DNA of 64,000 bases, from contig JAGTTD010000007.1 in assembly GCA_018398585.1 (NCBI GenBank), forward strand, positions 11,269,320 to 11,333,319, given 5' to 3'. The stretch comes from Simmondsia chinensis. Lineage: Eukaryota > Streptophyta > Magnoliopsida > Caryophyllales > Simmondsiaceae. Of this stretch, positions 53,338 through 64,000 are shown in pieces; positions within the stretch are counted from its first letter, which is position 1; each line of letters begins with the position of its first letter. A program made the translations under genes and the position numbers. The notes beneath the pieces are model-generated. The model was not told where the DNA came from. It saw only the letters and a list, made by a program, of their open reading frames with translations, and did no database searches.

Positions 53338-54548
53338 CGACATAGCAGCTTTACTTTATGCATTGACAAGTATGGTTTCCTGATTGGCTGGCTCGCCTAC
53401 ACAAGGATCGTTACTCGTTAAGAGATTTTTTTTTTTTTTTAATCCTAGATGTATAAATTTATCTTTTGAATTTATATTTAGTAAAAATAAATTTATTTAT
53501 AATAGGAATAAATAATTCATTACATGAATTCAGTTTTTTCGACTGGTATACTTATAGAGGCTTGCAAAGGGACATTAGGGACAATTTAATTCTAACTCCA
53601 AATGAGTTAAATCTAACTATCAACACTTTGATAATATTGATTACCATTTAATAATATTTAATTCTATTAAATAAATATTACTGCATATAGAATTAAATGT
53701 TAGCCCACATTGCTGATATTTATTAAAGATTATATATTATGGGTCTGCCTTAAATTATTATAGATAGATCAATACAAACCTAACTATATGTTTGCAAATT
53801 TTAAGTGGGCTCAAAGTAATGATATCTAGAGTGTAGTTTAAATGGGTTTAGCATTACACTCATGTTATGATAAAGCCTAAAGTAAGATTGATCCACTTGA
53901 TAGGCCTATTTATGCTGGCTCACGTATCCAATCCAAAAAAATATATACAATTAAAAAGAATTTAAAAAAAAAAGGCCTCATATCACATCCCCCTTATTGC
54001 CCACATCTAAGTAGCAGATGGGGGGAGGTTAGAGCCTTTATAAAGGCTCTTGAGAAGTCAGTGAAAGGAGGTGGGCAAGAAAAAGAAAAACAAAAATAAA
54101 AATTTAAAACTTGGAGAGAGGGAAAGAGCAACTAACGTGTAAGTGGGGAAAAAAACCCAGAGGGAGAAAAACAAAAAGGGTGACAAGAGGGCAGTGACTT
54201 GAATTGAGGAAGAACAGAGAAACCAAAGAGAAAAAAATTAAATCAATTGTTTGTATCAATTGGCAAGTAAACGAAAATTGTTGGTATACTGGTGTATAAA
54301 TTCTCCTTTTTATTGTTTCTTCTACTATCTTCCCTCTTTTCTATCCCCAAGTAGATCTTTTACTTGTTATGGAATCCAAAATATCCAAATTGAGTAAAAT
54401 TGATTTTAAAATTCTTATGATGGAATTCAAAAGATCCAAGTTAGGTAAATTTGTTTTATATAAATTCCCCTACTAATTTCTCTCTTTCCTACCCCTAAAT
54501 TAAAATTTTACTCATTATGGAATAAAAAGAACCAACATCAATATCAAC
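53338..54548. other. AT-rich spacer
   Basis: No supported gene. Poly(A/T) runs and a purine-rich stretch (54050-54235) are the only features. Confidence 0.45.
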
Positions 54549-54668
54549 ATACCCAGTGCCTCAAGGGCTCCCGCTTGTGTAGGGTCTGGGAGGGGTAGGA
54601 TGTACGCAGCCTTACCCCATCCGAGTGAGACCTAGACGAGAGACTATTTCTAAGGACCCCCAACCTGA
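54549..54668 (-). repeat. LINE-B 3' tail (same family as the SINE tail)
   Basis: On the - strand it reads GGGGGTCCTTAGAAATAG, AAGGCTGCGTACATCC, CCCAGACCC, GCGGGAGCCCTTGAGGCACTGGGT and then a degenerate (TTG)n. Confidence 0.75.
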
Positions 54669-54969
54669 TATTTGATGGTTATGATAGTTATTATAGATAT
54701 GAAGTGCCTGTATGAAGAGCATGTGAAGTATAGATATCATGTTAGGCAAGTAAGCACGGAAGCATATAAGCAAGTAAACAAATAAACATGCAAGTAAGCA
54801 TGTACGCATGGAGGCATGGAAGCATGGGAGCAAAGAAGCATTGAGACAGAGGAGCCAGAGTAGAATGTAAAAGGTAAAAGCAAAAAAGCATGTGGAGAGA
54901 GTAGAGAGTGTAGAGAGAGTGTGTAGAGCATCTGGAGCATATAAGTAACGAGGGAAAGAGAAAGAGAGG

Positions 54970-54972
<3 letters not shown>

Positions 54973-55004
<32 letters not shown>
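54973..55004. repeat. (GA)n microsatellite in the LINE-B 3' region
   Basis: About fifteen GA units. The neighbouring serine/leucine-repeat ORFs on the - strand come from this repeat and are not genes. Confidence 0.85.
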
Positions 55005-55007
<3 letters not shown>

Positions 55008-55206
55008 GGCGTGTCAGCAGCATCACTATCCCCATGATAATACATCCTAGAAGCACTAAGCAACTAATGTACGCCAGTGCTGCGTATACACAAACGATCA
55101 TACAAGTAACCTCATGGTACTAGGACTATCTTATGGGTATTCGATACATTGGTTTATGCAGGGCCATTTCTTCATTAAGGTTAGGGTAGGCAGGGTCCTG
55201 TCTATT

Positions 55207-56509
55207 TGTCTTCTTCGAACTCTTCTTTAGCCAACCTCGTCTTCTCTTCCCGTTTGTATTATGGAGTTGTTCGCATCACCTTACAGGGGCAGTGGTGGGT
55301 CTCCATCCAACTCTTCTTCGGTCAGCTTCTTCCTCTCCTCACATCCATCGGATTGTGTCATAACCAGGCATATGAGCATCCTCTTGGTATTTGGATGACC
55401 TTACAATTGATCGATGCTTCTACACTGCTATATCTGTTATACCTATACTAATCCTCCACTGTGTTTTGTCTAATTCCATCTCCTCGTTTAAATTGGGAAA
55501 GGCGAGGTCATGTCGAATCGTCTCGTCCCAACGATTCATTGGCCAGCCTCTCATTCGTTTCCCATTTGTTACAAGGAGTTGTTTGCATTTCCTGACAAAG
55601 GCAGTGATGGGTCTCCTCCTAACATGCCCAAACCACCGCAGACGTTACTCTCTCAACTTATCCTCAATCAGAGTGACACCTAATTTGCTTCTTATAACGT
55701 CATTTCTAATCCTGTCCTTCCTTGCGTGTCCACACATCCGTCTCAGCATCCTCATCTCGGCTACCTTTGGCTTCTGCATATGCTGACACTTAACTGGCCA
55801 GCACTCTGCTCCGTAGGACATAGCTGGTCTGACAACTGTCTTATAATATTTGCCCTTTAGCTTTAATGGGAACTTCTTATCGCACAGTATCGCAGAGGCC
55901 ATCCTCCATTTGTGCCACCCCACTTTAATCCTATTGTTGATATCTGCGTCCACTTCACCGTCTTGTTGGACCACGGAACCCAATTATTTAAAGCATGTTT
56001 TTTGTGGTATAGACTCTGATCCAATCTTGACTACTTTTGTGCTTGGCATGGTGGAGGTGTAGAACTTGAGTTCTATATACTCAATCTTAGATCTACTGAG
56101 TCTTAGACTTTTCAATTCTAAAGTCTTCCTCCGAAATTCAAGTTTCGCATTCACCTCCTCCCTAGACTCTCCCAGTAGGACAATGTCATCCGCGAAGAGC
56201 ATGCACCAGGGCACGTCCCCTTGGATGTGCCCTATAAGCTCGTCCATTACCAAAATGAACAGAAAGGGGCTCAAGGCTGATCCTTGGTGTACTCCAACTA
56301 TAATGGAAAAGCGTCCGTATCCCCTTCCATTGTGCACACATTGGTTTGGGGGTCTTTGTACATGTCTTTGATGACTCGTATATAGGGGTGGGGGATGCCT
56401 CTCCAAGACCCCCATAGGAGCTGCCTTAGTACTCTATCATATGTCTTTTCCAAATCAATGAAAACCATGGAGGTCTTTTTGTCTATCTCTGTAATATTCT
56501 ATCGACCTC
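55207..56509 (-). pseudogene. LINE-B reverse transcriptase, C-terminal half
   Basis: A 143-codon part (55984-56415) has VGVHQGSALSPFLFILVMDEL and MLFADDIVLLGESREE (motif C intact). A frameshift leads to 55645-55983: YLGSVVQQDGEVDADINNR, GWHKWRMASAILCDK, VAEMRMLRRMCGHARKDRIR. The rest toward 55207 carries RWFGHVRRRP in another frame. The half left of the insertion site is at 63157-64000. Confidence 0.83.
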
Positions 56510-56523
56510 CCACTACAAAAAAA

Positions 56524-56920
56524 TAGTCGATTTCCGACGGCGACATCTGTCGAAAACTAGGAAAAATCGGTCGGAAATGTGCACTTCCAACCGAATTTCC
56601 GACCGAATATTTACGTCGGAAATATGTTGGTCGGAAACCTATTTCCGACGACTTCCAAAATTCGGCTAGAAATTTTTGACCGACTTTCCAACTGAGTGTT
56701 TCAGTTAGAAATTTCTAACCGGATTTCCGACTAAAATTTCAATCGGAAATTTCCGACCGATTGAGAGTTTCAGTCGGAAACTTCCAATCGACTTATTGGT
56801 CAAAGATTTCCAACGGAAGTACCGGTCGCAAACTACCGACCGAATTATCGGTCGGAAATTACAGACCAAATTCTCCGTCGGCAACTACCAACTGAAATTC
56901 AGTCGGAAACTTGGCCGGCA
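56524..56920. repeat. CACTA left subterminal repeats
   Basis: Many direct and inverted copies of TTTCCGACCGA-like words, in both orientations, the expected binding sites for the element's transposase. Confidence 0.85.
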
Positions 56921-57104
56921 AGATAAATAATCAGCCAAACATTTTTAATTTTTTTTAAATGCTTGTTTAGTAGAAAAATATGTTTAATCCTATTATAAAT
57001 TAATTTTCTTGTACATATACGATACTACCAAAAACATAACATATACGATACTACTAATACCAAAAACATAACATAAGTTTCAATTATCAAAAATATCACA
57101 ACGT

Positions 57105-57400
57105 AATTTAAGCTTACACCAAAAAAGTTGAACAAAACAATTATCAAATTTACTACACATCATCATCATCTCCACCATCATCTTCATCTCCATCTTCATC
57201 TTCGTCTTCATCTCCATCTCCACCTTCATCTTCATCATCATCACTATTAAAAATTGGTTGGACTAGAGGATCAACATTCAATTTCATGAACAATTGTTTC
57301 ATCAAACTCATCTACATCACGCAAAAATTTAATTGTACATCCTCCACGACCGGGAAGAAGCCTATTAATCATCCACCTACGATGTTCTGGGATTTCCATA
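57105..57400 (-). pseudogene. CACTA protein remnant (transposase-associated-like and acidic tail)
   Basis: After an acceptor-like TTTTTTCAG the - strand reads MEIPEHRRWMINRLLPGRGG and DVDEFDETIVHE, then TGA. Another frame of the same stretch leads into a run of about 30 aspartate/glutamate/glycine residues to a TAG near 57165. WMINRLLPGRGG with a following acidic segment resembles the WM..RL...GRG pattern of the transposase-associated domain of plant CACTA proteins. The match is partial, and which frame was used is uncertain. Confidence 0.45.
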
Positions 57401-57439
57401 ATCTGAAAAAAGGTCGGAAAATTTTACACTCAAGAAATT

Positions 57440-60345
57440 TTCAGGATTGTATAAGAAATCAAACCAGATTCACACTAAGTTATGAAAATTGTAAACAAAA
57501 ATAATGAATACAAACCTAAAATATGTACCAAAAAAAAATACTAAAATAAAAAAATCATAACTACCGCACACAATCTAAACCCGAGAATTGATAAAACCTT
57601 CTAAATATCGAAACCCGACAACCTCCCGCCACAAAACTACCCAACAACTAGCAGTGACCAACATAAATTGCAGCAAAATTCATCTCTCATATAACAAATT
57701 ATAAGGGTTAAAGCACAATATAAAACCAATTTCACACTAAATTATGAAAGTTTTAAACAAAAGTAATAAGTACAAACCTGAAATATGTACAAAAAATGAC
57801 TAAAATCAGAAAAATCAGAAGTACCACCATAATCCAAACCTGAGAGTTGATAGAACCTCCTCAATATCCAAACCCAACAACCTCCTACCACAAAACTACC
57901 CAACAACTAGCAACGATAATAAAAATTTGAACAATGTCTCATACAACAAGTATAAGAGTTGAAACACAATATAAAACCAATTTTACACTCAAATATGAAA
58001 GTTTTAAACCAAATTAATGAGTACAAACCTGAAATATGTACAAAAAATAGACTAAAATCAGAAATATTAGAAGTACCACAACAATCCAAACTTGAAAGTT
58101 GATAGAACCTCCTCAATAACCAAACCCAACAATCTCCTACCACAAAACTACGCAACAACTAGTAACGACAACAAAAATTTCAACAATACCTCATACAACA
58201 AGTATAAGAGTTGAAACATAATATAAAACCAATTTTACACTAAAATATGAAAGTTGTAAACAAAAGTAGTGAGTATAAATCTGAAATATGTATAAAAAAT
58301 AGATAAAAATCAAAAAATTGAAAGTACTACCACAATCCAAACCTGAAAATTGATAGAACCTCCTCAATATTCAAATCCGACAACCTCCTACCAGAAAACT
58401 ACGCAACAACTAGCAACGACAACAAAAATTTCAGCAATGTCTCATACTACAATTATAAGAGTTGAAACACAATATAAAACCAATTTTACACTAAAATATG
58501 AAAGTTTTAAACCAAAGTAATGAGTACAAATCTGAAATATGTATAAAAAATAGACTACAATCAGAAAAATCAGAAATACCACAACAATCCAAACCGGAGA
58601 GTTGATAGAACCTCCTCAATATCCAAACCCAACAACCTCCTACCACAAAACTACCCAACAACTAGCAACGATAATAAAAATTTCAACAATGTCTCATAAA
58701 ACAAGTATAAGAGTTGAAACACAATATAAAACCAATTTTACACTCAAATATGAAAGTTTTAAATCAAATTAATGAGTACAAACCTGAAATATGTACAAAA
58801 AATAGACTAAAATCAAAAATATTAGAAGTACCACCACAATCCAAACCTGAGAGTTGATAGAACCTCCTCAATATCCAAACCCAACAACCTCCTACCACAA
58901 AACTACGCAACAACTAGCAACGACAGCAAAAATTTCAGCAATGTCTCGTACAACAAGTATAAGAGTTGAAACACAATATAAAACCAATTTTACACTCAAA
59001 TATGAAAGTTTTAAATCAAATTAATGAGTACAAACCTAAAATATGTACAAAAAATAGACTAAAATCAGAAATTTTAGAAGTACCACCACAATCCAAACCT
59101 GAGAGTGGATAGAACCTCGTCAATATCCAAACCCAACAACCTCCTACCACAAAACTACGCAACAACTAGCAACGACAACAAAAATTTCAGCAATGTCTCA
59201 TATAACAAGTATAAGAGTTGAAACACAATATAAAACCAATTTTGCACTAAAATATGAAAGTTATAAACAAAAGTAGTGAGTATAAACCTGAAATATGTAT
59301 AAAAAATAGATAAAAATCAGAAAAATTGGAAGTACTACCACAATCCAAACCTGAAAATTGATAGAACCTCCTCAATATCCAAACCTGACAACCTCCTACC
59401 ACAAAACTATGCAACAACTAGCAACGACAACAAAAATTTCAGCAATGTCTCATACAACAAGTATAAGAGTTGAAACATAATATAAAACCAATTTTACACT
59501 AAAATATGAAAGTTGCAAACAAAAGTAGTGAGTATAAACCTGAAATATGTATAAAAAATAGATAAAAATAGAAAAATTGGAAGTACTACCACAATCCAAA
59601 CCTGAAAATTGATAGAACCTCCTCAATATCCACACCCGACAACCTCCCGCCACAAAACTACGCAACAACTAGCAACGACAACAAAAATTTCAGCAATGTC
59701 TAATACAACAAGTATAAGAGTTGAAACACAATAAAAAACCAATTTTACACTAAACTATGAAAGTTGTAAACAAAAGTAGTGAGTATAAACCTGAAATATG
59801 TATAAAAAATAGATAAAAATCAAAAAAATTAGAAGTAAATCAAAAAAATTAGAAGTACTACCACAATTCAAACCTGAAAATTGATAGAACCTCCTCAATA
59901 TCCAAACCCGACAACCTCCCGCCACAAAACTACTCAAAAACTAGCAACAACCAACATTAATTTCAGCAAAATTTATCTCTGATATAATAAGTTGTAAGGG
60001 TTGAAACACAATATAAAAACTAATTTCACAATAAATTATGAAAGTTGTGAACAAAAGTAGTGAGTATAAACCTGAAATATATATAAAAAATAGATAAAAA
60101 TCAGAAAAATTGGAAGTCCTATCACAATCCAAACCTGAAAATTGATAGAACCTCCTCAATATCCAAACCCGACAATTTTCCCCCACAAAACTACTCAAAA
60201 ACTAGCAACAACTAACATAAATTTCAGCAAAATTTATCTCTCATATAACAAGTTGTAAGGGTTGAAACACAATATGAAAACTAATTTCATAATAAATTAT
60301 GAAAGTTGTAAAAAAAAATATTAAGTACAAACCTAAAATATGTAC
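57440..60345. repeat. Tandem array, about 11.5 copies of a 252-bp unit, in CACTA
   Basis: The words ACAACCTCC(T/C)(A/G)CCACAAAACTA recur near 57618, 57876, 58128, 58380, 58630, 58882, 59136, 59387, 59638, 59909 and 60171: spacings of 250-271 bp, mostly 250-254. Other shared words are CAATCCAAACCTGA, AGTTGATAGAACCTCCTC and GTTGAAACACAATATAAAACC. Inner copies are closest to each other and the edges are more diverged. The short ORFs inside the units on - are by-products. Confidence 0.92.
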
Positions 60346-60500
60346 CAAAAATAAGCTGTTATGGGACGAGAATCCGTGACCGGTGCCGGTGTGGTGGCTG
60401 TCCGGCGGCGTGGCGAGGGACGGGGCGGGGCGGCGCTGTTCTGCGCAGTGCTGGTCTGGGCTGGGCAGTGAGAATGAAGAGTCTTTGGGTGGGATGGGTA
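60346..60500. other. GC-rich island in CACTA
   Basis: A block rich in CpG (GGTGCCGGTGTGG, CGGCGGCGTGGCGAGG, GGGGCGGGGCGGCG) inside DNA that is otherwise over 65% A+T. It lies just outside the tandem array and could be a first exon or promoter of the former transposase gene (- strand). Confidence 0.45.
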
Positions 60501-60569
60501 CTTGGTTACATAATTTAGTATTTTTAATTAGAATATAAATATTAATTTTAGGTCAAAATTGTAAGTGTT

Positions 60570-60592
60570 GGGGGGGGGGGGGGGGGGGGGGG
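60570..60592. repeat. 23-base G homopolymer
   Basis: An uninterrupted run of G inside the CACTA element, beside the GC-rich island. Confidence 0.85.
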
Positions 60593-60699
60593 AGTGAAAT
60601 TTGAGAGGGAAAATGAAAGTTTGGGAGAAAAAGTAAAAAAATTAAAGAGGGAAATAAAAATTAAGGGGGAAAATAAAAATTGAGTAAAAATTTAAGTAC

Positions 60700-62225
60700 T
60701 ATTTTTTTAGATTTAAAACTAATAATTTTGTTTGTTCGTAATTATTCTTTTAATATTATTAATATTAGTAATAAATTTGTATGTTGGTAAATGTCTCTAT
60801 TAGAATTGGCTTAATAATAATAATTTATTTGTTGGTAATATAATTTTACCTGTTGATGACAGCTAATTCACAATACTAAATTGGTTAAATTGAGTTAATT
60901 AATTGATTTGTAATGTATTAAATTTCATCTTATATAACTGTGTGCTTATGGCCATGATAAGGTCTCCAAATTGTTAGCATTCATCTACGAGCTTGTAGTC
61001 TGCACCGTAACATAACTAAATTTTGATGCATGGTCAAGTTTGATGCTGTATAAATTCTGAATACAATCTTTTATATAAATCAATACTTAATTATGACTGA
61101 TGGAGGAATTCGTTAGTACTATTGAGATAATCCGTGCTACTCCAATGGTGATATAATAGATTATGTTTTTAGACTAGTTTATGCTTGAACTTAAGTATTA
61201 ATTCATGTTTAATATTGAATTAGGAGCAACAAATGAATTAAGTAGTGCTAATGAAATAACATATGCTACACCTAGGTTAAATTTAGAGGAGAATAAAAAT
61301 TGAGTAAAAAAATTAAGTACTCTTTTTTAAAATTTAAAACTAATAACTTTATTTGTTGGTGATTATTCTAATAATATTGTAAAAATAATATTAGTAACAA
61401 ATTTATACATTGGTCAATGTCTTTGTTACAATTGGCTTAATACTAACAATTTATTTATTGGTAATATGATTTTACCTGTTGGTAATAGCTACTTGATAAA
61501 ACTAACGGACTTGCTTATTGGTAATGATTCTGTTAGTAATACAAAGATAATATTATCAACACATCTGTTTATTGGTAATGACCTTATTATTTCATTTGAA
61601 AAATAAAAAATTGTGATATTTTAGGTCCACTTAAAATTAAAACATTCTTGAGGATTAATTTGAAATAACTTACAGTTTAGCACAATTTTTTTTAAAAAAA
61701 TTTGTTTCTTACAAAATTAAAAGAAAATTTTTGATTAATTATGTTGATTTAGAGTTAATTTATGCTAAATTATTGATAAAATTGCCAATCTTTTGACTTC
61801 AAGTTGAATTAATTGAGATAATTAATTGACTTGTAGTGCATTAAATTGCATCTTATATAATTGTGCGCTTTTAGCCATGATAAGATCTTCAAACTATTAG
61901 CGTTCATCTATGAGTTTGTAGCCTATACCATAATATAACTAGTTTTTCATGCATGGTCAGGGTTGAGGTTATACACAACTTTGAACACAATCTTTTGTAT
62001 AAATTAATACTTCATTATGAGTGATAAAGGAATTTGTTAGTACTATTGAGATAATCAATTCTACACCTAGGGTAATACAATGAGTTATGCTCTTAAATTA
62101 GTTCATTATCCTAAGCTCTAACTTAAGTATTAATTCAAGTTTAATATTGAATTAGGAGCAAAAAAGGAATTAAGTAGTGCTAATGAGATAACCTATGCTA
62201 CACCTAAGATGATATAATAGGTTAT
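60700..62225. repeat. Diverged direct duplication inside CACTA
   Basis: 60700-61290 and 61300-62225 share long matches: TTATTTGTTGGTAATAT with TTATTTATTGGTAATAT, GCCATGATAAGGTCT with GCCATGATAAGATCT, ATGCATGGTCAAG with ATGCATGGTCAGG, and TTAGTACTATTGAGATAATC. The second copy carries extra DNA near 61500-61800. Confidence 0.7.
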
Positions 62226-62739
62226 GTCCTAAGACTAGTTCATTGTCTTCAGCCTTAACTAGTTTAAATATAACCTACGCTTAGTACTTATAGCCTAAAC
62301 CTCCTAGATCATTGTCATAATAGAGCATAATGACAGTATACGAGTAAAGTTATCCTGAATTCATTCCTTGAACTAACGTTTATTTAATTTGACAACCTTT
62401 TTTACTACTTTAATTGCTTTAGTTTAGTTAACCACTTAATTCATAAACAAAAAAACCAAAATTCCAACCAGCCATTAATCGCTAGATTCAATTTAAAACC
62501 GATTCCCTATGGATAGGACTCATATACCCGATAAAGTTACGACGATCTTGTACGCATACAAGTACACGGTTTTAAAACACCTTTTAAAATCACATCAATA
62601 GGCAAAGTACAAGACCTTTGTATGTAAATAACCCTAACTTAAATTTTACTCCCAAGGACCAAATTGACACAACTTTAATTATATATGGACTAATTTAACA
62701 TAATTAAATATTAAATAAATTAATTGGATGTGGTCGGAA

Positions 62740-63145
62740 AAACAGTTGGAAATTTCCGACCGAAATCAACATATTTAATTTAATTTATTTTAAATTTAAA
62801 AAATAAAATAAACGGTTGGAAATCGGTCGGAACTTTCCGACAGCTTTAGTTGCTGTCGGAGATTTGCGACCGCCGCATTATCGGTTGGAAATTTTCCACC
62901 GATTTTGCGACCTAATTTAATTTAATTTTTTTACTTTTTTTTTCAAAATTTAATGGTAGGAAAGCGGTCGGATATTTCTGAACGAAAACATGACTGTCGG
63001 AGATCCGTCGGACATTTCCAACCGATTTCCGACCTATTTATATATGGTCGGAAATGTACGACCGAAGCAACTTCGGTCGGAAAAGCGGTTGAATTTTTTC
63101 GATTGAAATTGATTCGGTCAGAAAAAAGGTTGGAAATTACAGTTT
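62740..63145. repeat. CACTA right subterminal repeats
   Basis: Repeats of TCGGTCGGAAAT and GAAATTTCCGACCG in both orientations, mirroring the left end. Confidence 0.85.
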
Positions 63146-63156
63146 TTCTTGTAGTG

Positions 63157-64000
63157 TCCTCAATAGATGGATGGCTTCTGTCGTCGACCTCCCCAGCATA
63201 AATCCAAATTGATTCTTTGAAACCCTTGCTCTGTGTCGCAGTCTTCTTTCTATGACCCGCTCCCAGAGTTTCAGGGTGTGGCTCATTAGTTTGATTCCCC
63301 TGTAGTTGGCACAACTTTTAATGCCGCATTTGTTCTTATACACAGGAACTAATGTGCTCTTCCACCATTCATCTGGCATCTTCTTCCCTTAGAGGATTTG
63401 GTTAAATAATTTGGTCAGCCACTTGACACCCGTTTCTCCAATGCATTTCCATGCCTCAATCGGTATTTCGTCTAGGCCGACTACTTTATCCCTGCCCATC
63501 TTCTTCAATGCCTCCCTAACTTCCTCTTGTCTAATTTTTGTGCAGTAGCAATCTGACCATTGCTCCGCTGGTGCTTGTAGTTCTCCCGGGGATGCATTTG
63601 TATCTCCATTTTCATTGAACATATCGTGGAAATAGGATTTCCACCTAACTTTAATTTGTTGCTCGTCTACGAGTAGTCCTCCATCTGCCTCCTTTATGCG
63701 CCTTACTTGGTCCATATCTCTAGTCCTCCTCTCTCTTGCTTTTGCAATTCTATAGAGGTCCCTAGCTCCCTTAATTGTGCCCAACCTTTTATAGAAATCT
63801 TCAAAGGCTTTAGATTGTGCATCTCTTGCTGTTATCTTAGATTTCTTCTTGGCTTGCTTGTATTTTTGTCTCTTTTCCTCATCTCCACTTCGATGTCTCT
63901 TTTCCTCATCTCCACTTCGATCCCACTCTCTGAAGCGATCTTGTTTTTCCTTAATCCTTTGTTGGACCTCCCTGCTCCACCACCGAGCCTCTCTGTTGTT
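63157..64000 (-). pseudogene. LINE-B, region before and at the start of RT
   Basis: 63389-63784 reads LGTIKGARDLYRIAKARERR, VRWKSYFHDMFNENGD and EALKKMGRDKVVGLDEIPIEAW. After a TAA at 63389, 63157-63379 reads MPDEWWKSTLVPVYKNK, CANYRGIKLMSHTLKLWERV and KNQFGFMLGRSTTEAIHLLR, ending at the CACTA insertion site. A 30-bp direct repeat (two copies of CTCATCTCCACTTCG) lies at 63869-63930. Confidence 0.82.

Larger units (their letters stand above)
56510..63156 (-). mobile_element. CACTA (En/Spm-type) DNA transposon, non-autonomous
   Basis: Ends CACTACAAAAAAA (56510) and, inverted, CACTACAAGAAAAA (to 63156), with the 3-bp duplication TCC on both sides (56507-56509 and 63157-63159). Both subterminal zones (about 400 bp each) are packed with TTCCGACCGA/TCGGTCGGAAA repeats, a CACTA hallmark. 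No complete transposase is present. The interior has a transposase-related remnant (57100-57400), a tandem array, a GC-rich island and a diverged internal duplication. Confidence 0.9.
54549..64000 (-). mobile_element. LINE-B: RTE-type LINE, split by a CACTA element, continues past the window
   Basis: Coding parts run on the - strand from 64000 to 63157 and, after the CACTA element, from 56509 to about 55200. A variable 3' UTR with simple repeats follows, then the shared tail (54549-54668). The right part encodes sequence between endonuclease and RT (FYKRLGTIKGARDLYRIAK), so a longer LINE copy than LINE-A. Confidence 0.83.

Noticed and set aside
54612..55101. Serine/leucine-rich membrane protein ORFs
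   Set aside because: They are readings of (GA)n and short simple repeats in the LINE-B 3' region.
57907..60198. A family of small conserved proteins (repeated 60-85 codon ORFs on -)
   Set aside because: They recur only because the 252-bp unit recurs; length varies with stops, and no motif is seen.
57440..60345. CRISPR array
   Set aside because: Units of about 252 bp are contiguous and similar over their whole length, with no repeat/spacer structure, in a eukaryotic transposon.

Overview
This window is repeat-dominated nuclear DNA of a flowering plant, most likely a eudicot. The evidence is nested LTR retrotransposons primed by initiator-tRNA-Met (TGGTATCAGAG sites), L1-type and RTE-type LINEs, a CACTA transposon, a 5S-rRNA-headed SINE, a piece of plastid rpoC2 and three spliced exons of a glycolipid-transfer-protein (GLTP) gene. 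I cannot name the species. The only host gene supported is the 3' part of the GLTP gene on the + strand (exons 18642-18777, 32854-32997, 33888-33923). Almost every other coding stretch is a transposon remnant, usually on the - strand and broken by stops and frameshifts.

Layout. 1-17501: a Ty1/copia element (Copia-1, -; its 3' LTR runs off the left edge) holds a CRM-like Ty3/gypsy element (G-A, 48-12732). G-A in turn holds a second gypsy element (G-B, 323-6450) and about 1.5 kb of plastid rpoC2 (7939-9430). G-B carries a 5'-truncated LINE in gag (4498-5052), and another LINE tail sits in the Copia-1 LTR (17162-17483). 18274-18538: 5S-headed SINE. 18642-33923: GLTP gene. Its 14.1 kb intron contains chromovirus G-C (18850-28603), which is itself split in its reverse transcriptase by a non-autonomous LTR element with a large unrecognised ORF (G-D, 21523-26017), and a gag-protease-only copia element with an intact ORF (Copia-2, 28793-31741).

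34741-35800: broken gypsy gag. 35810-40960: degraded copia element on + (Copia-3), ending in a second 5S-type SINE. 41773-50111: CRM-like gag-only element (G-F) with a chromovirus-type element (G-E, 42284-47529) in its 3' LTR. 50561-53337: inverted-repeat element holding a truncated RTE LINE (LINE-A). 54549-64000: second RTE LINE (LINE-B, -), cut by a 6.6 kb CACTA element (56510-63156) that carries an array of about eleven 252-bp tandem repeats.

How the parts relate. The autonomous-type elements encode gag, protease, reverse transcriptase, RNase H and integrase. G-D, G-F and Copia-2 lack pol and could only have moved with enzymes supplied by relatives; the LTRs of G-D resemble those of G-B and G-E. 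The 5S-headed SINEs share their 3' tail with the RTE LINEs in this window, which suggests the LINE machinery copied them. All boundaries were read by eye from LTR pairs, primer sites and target-site duplications; no alignment or database search was run.
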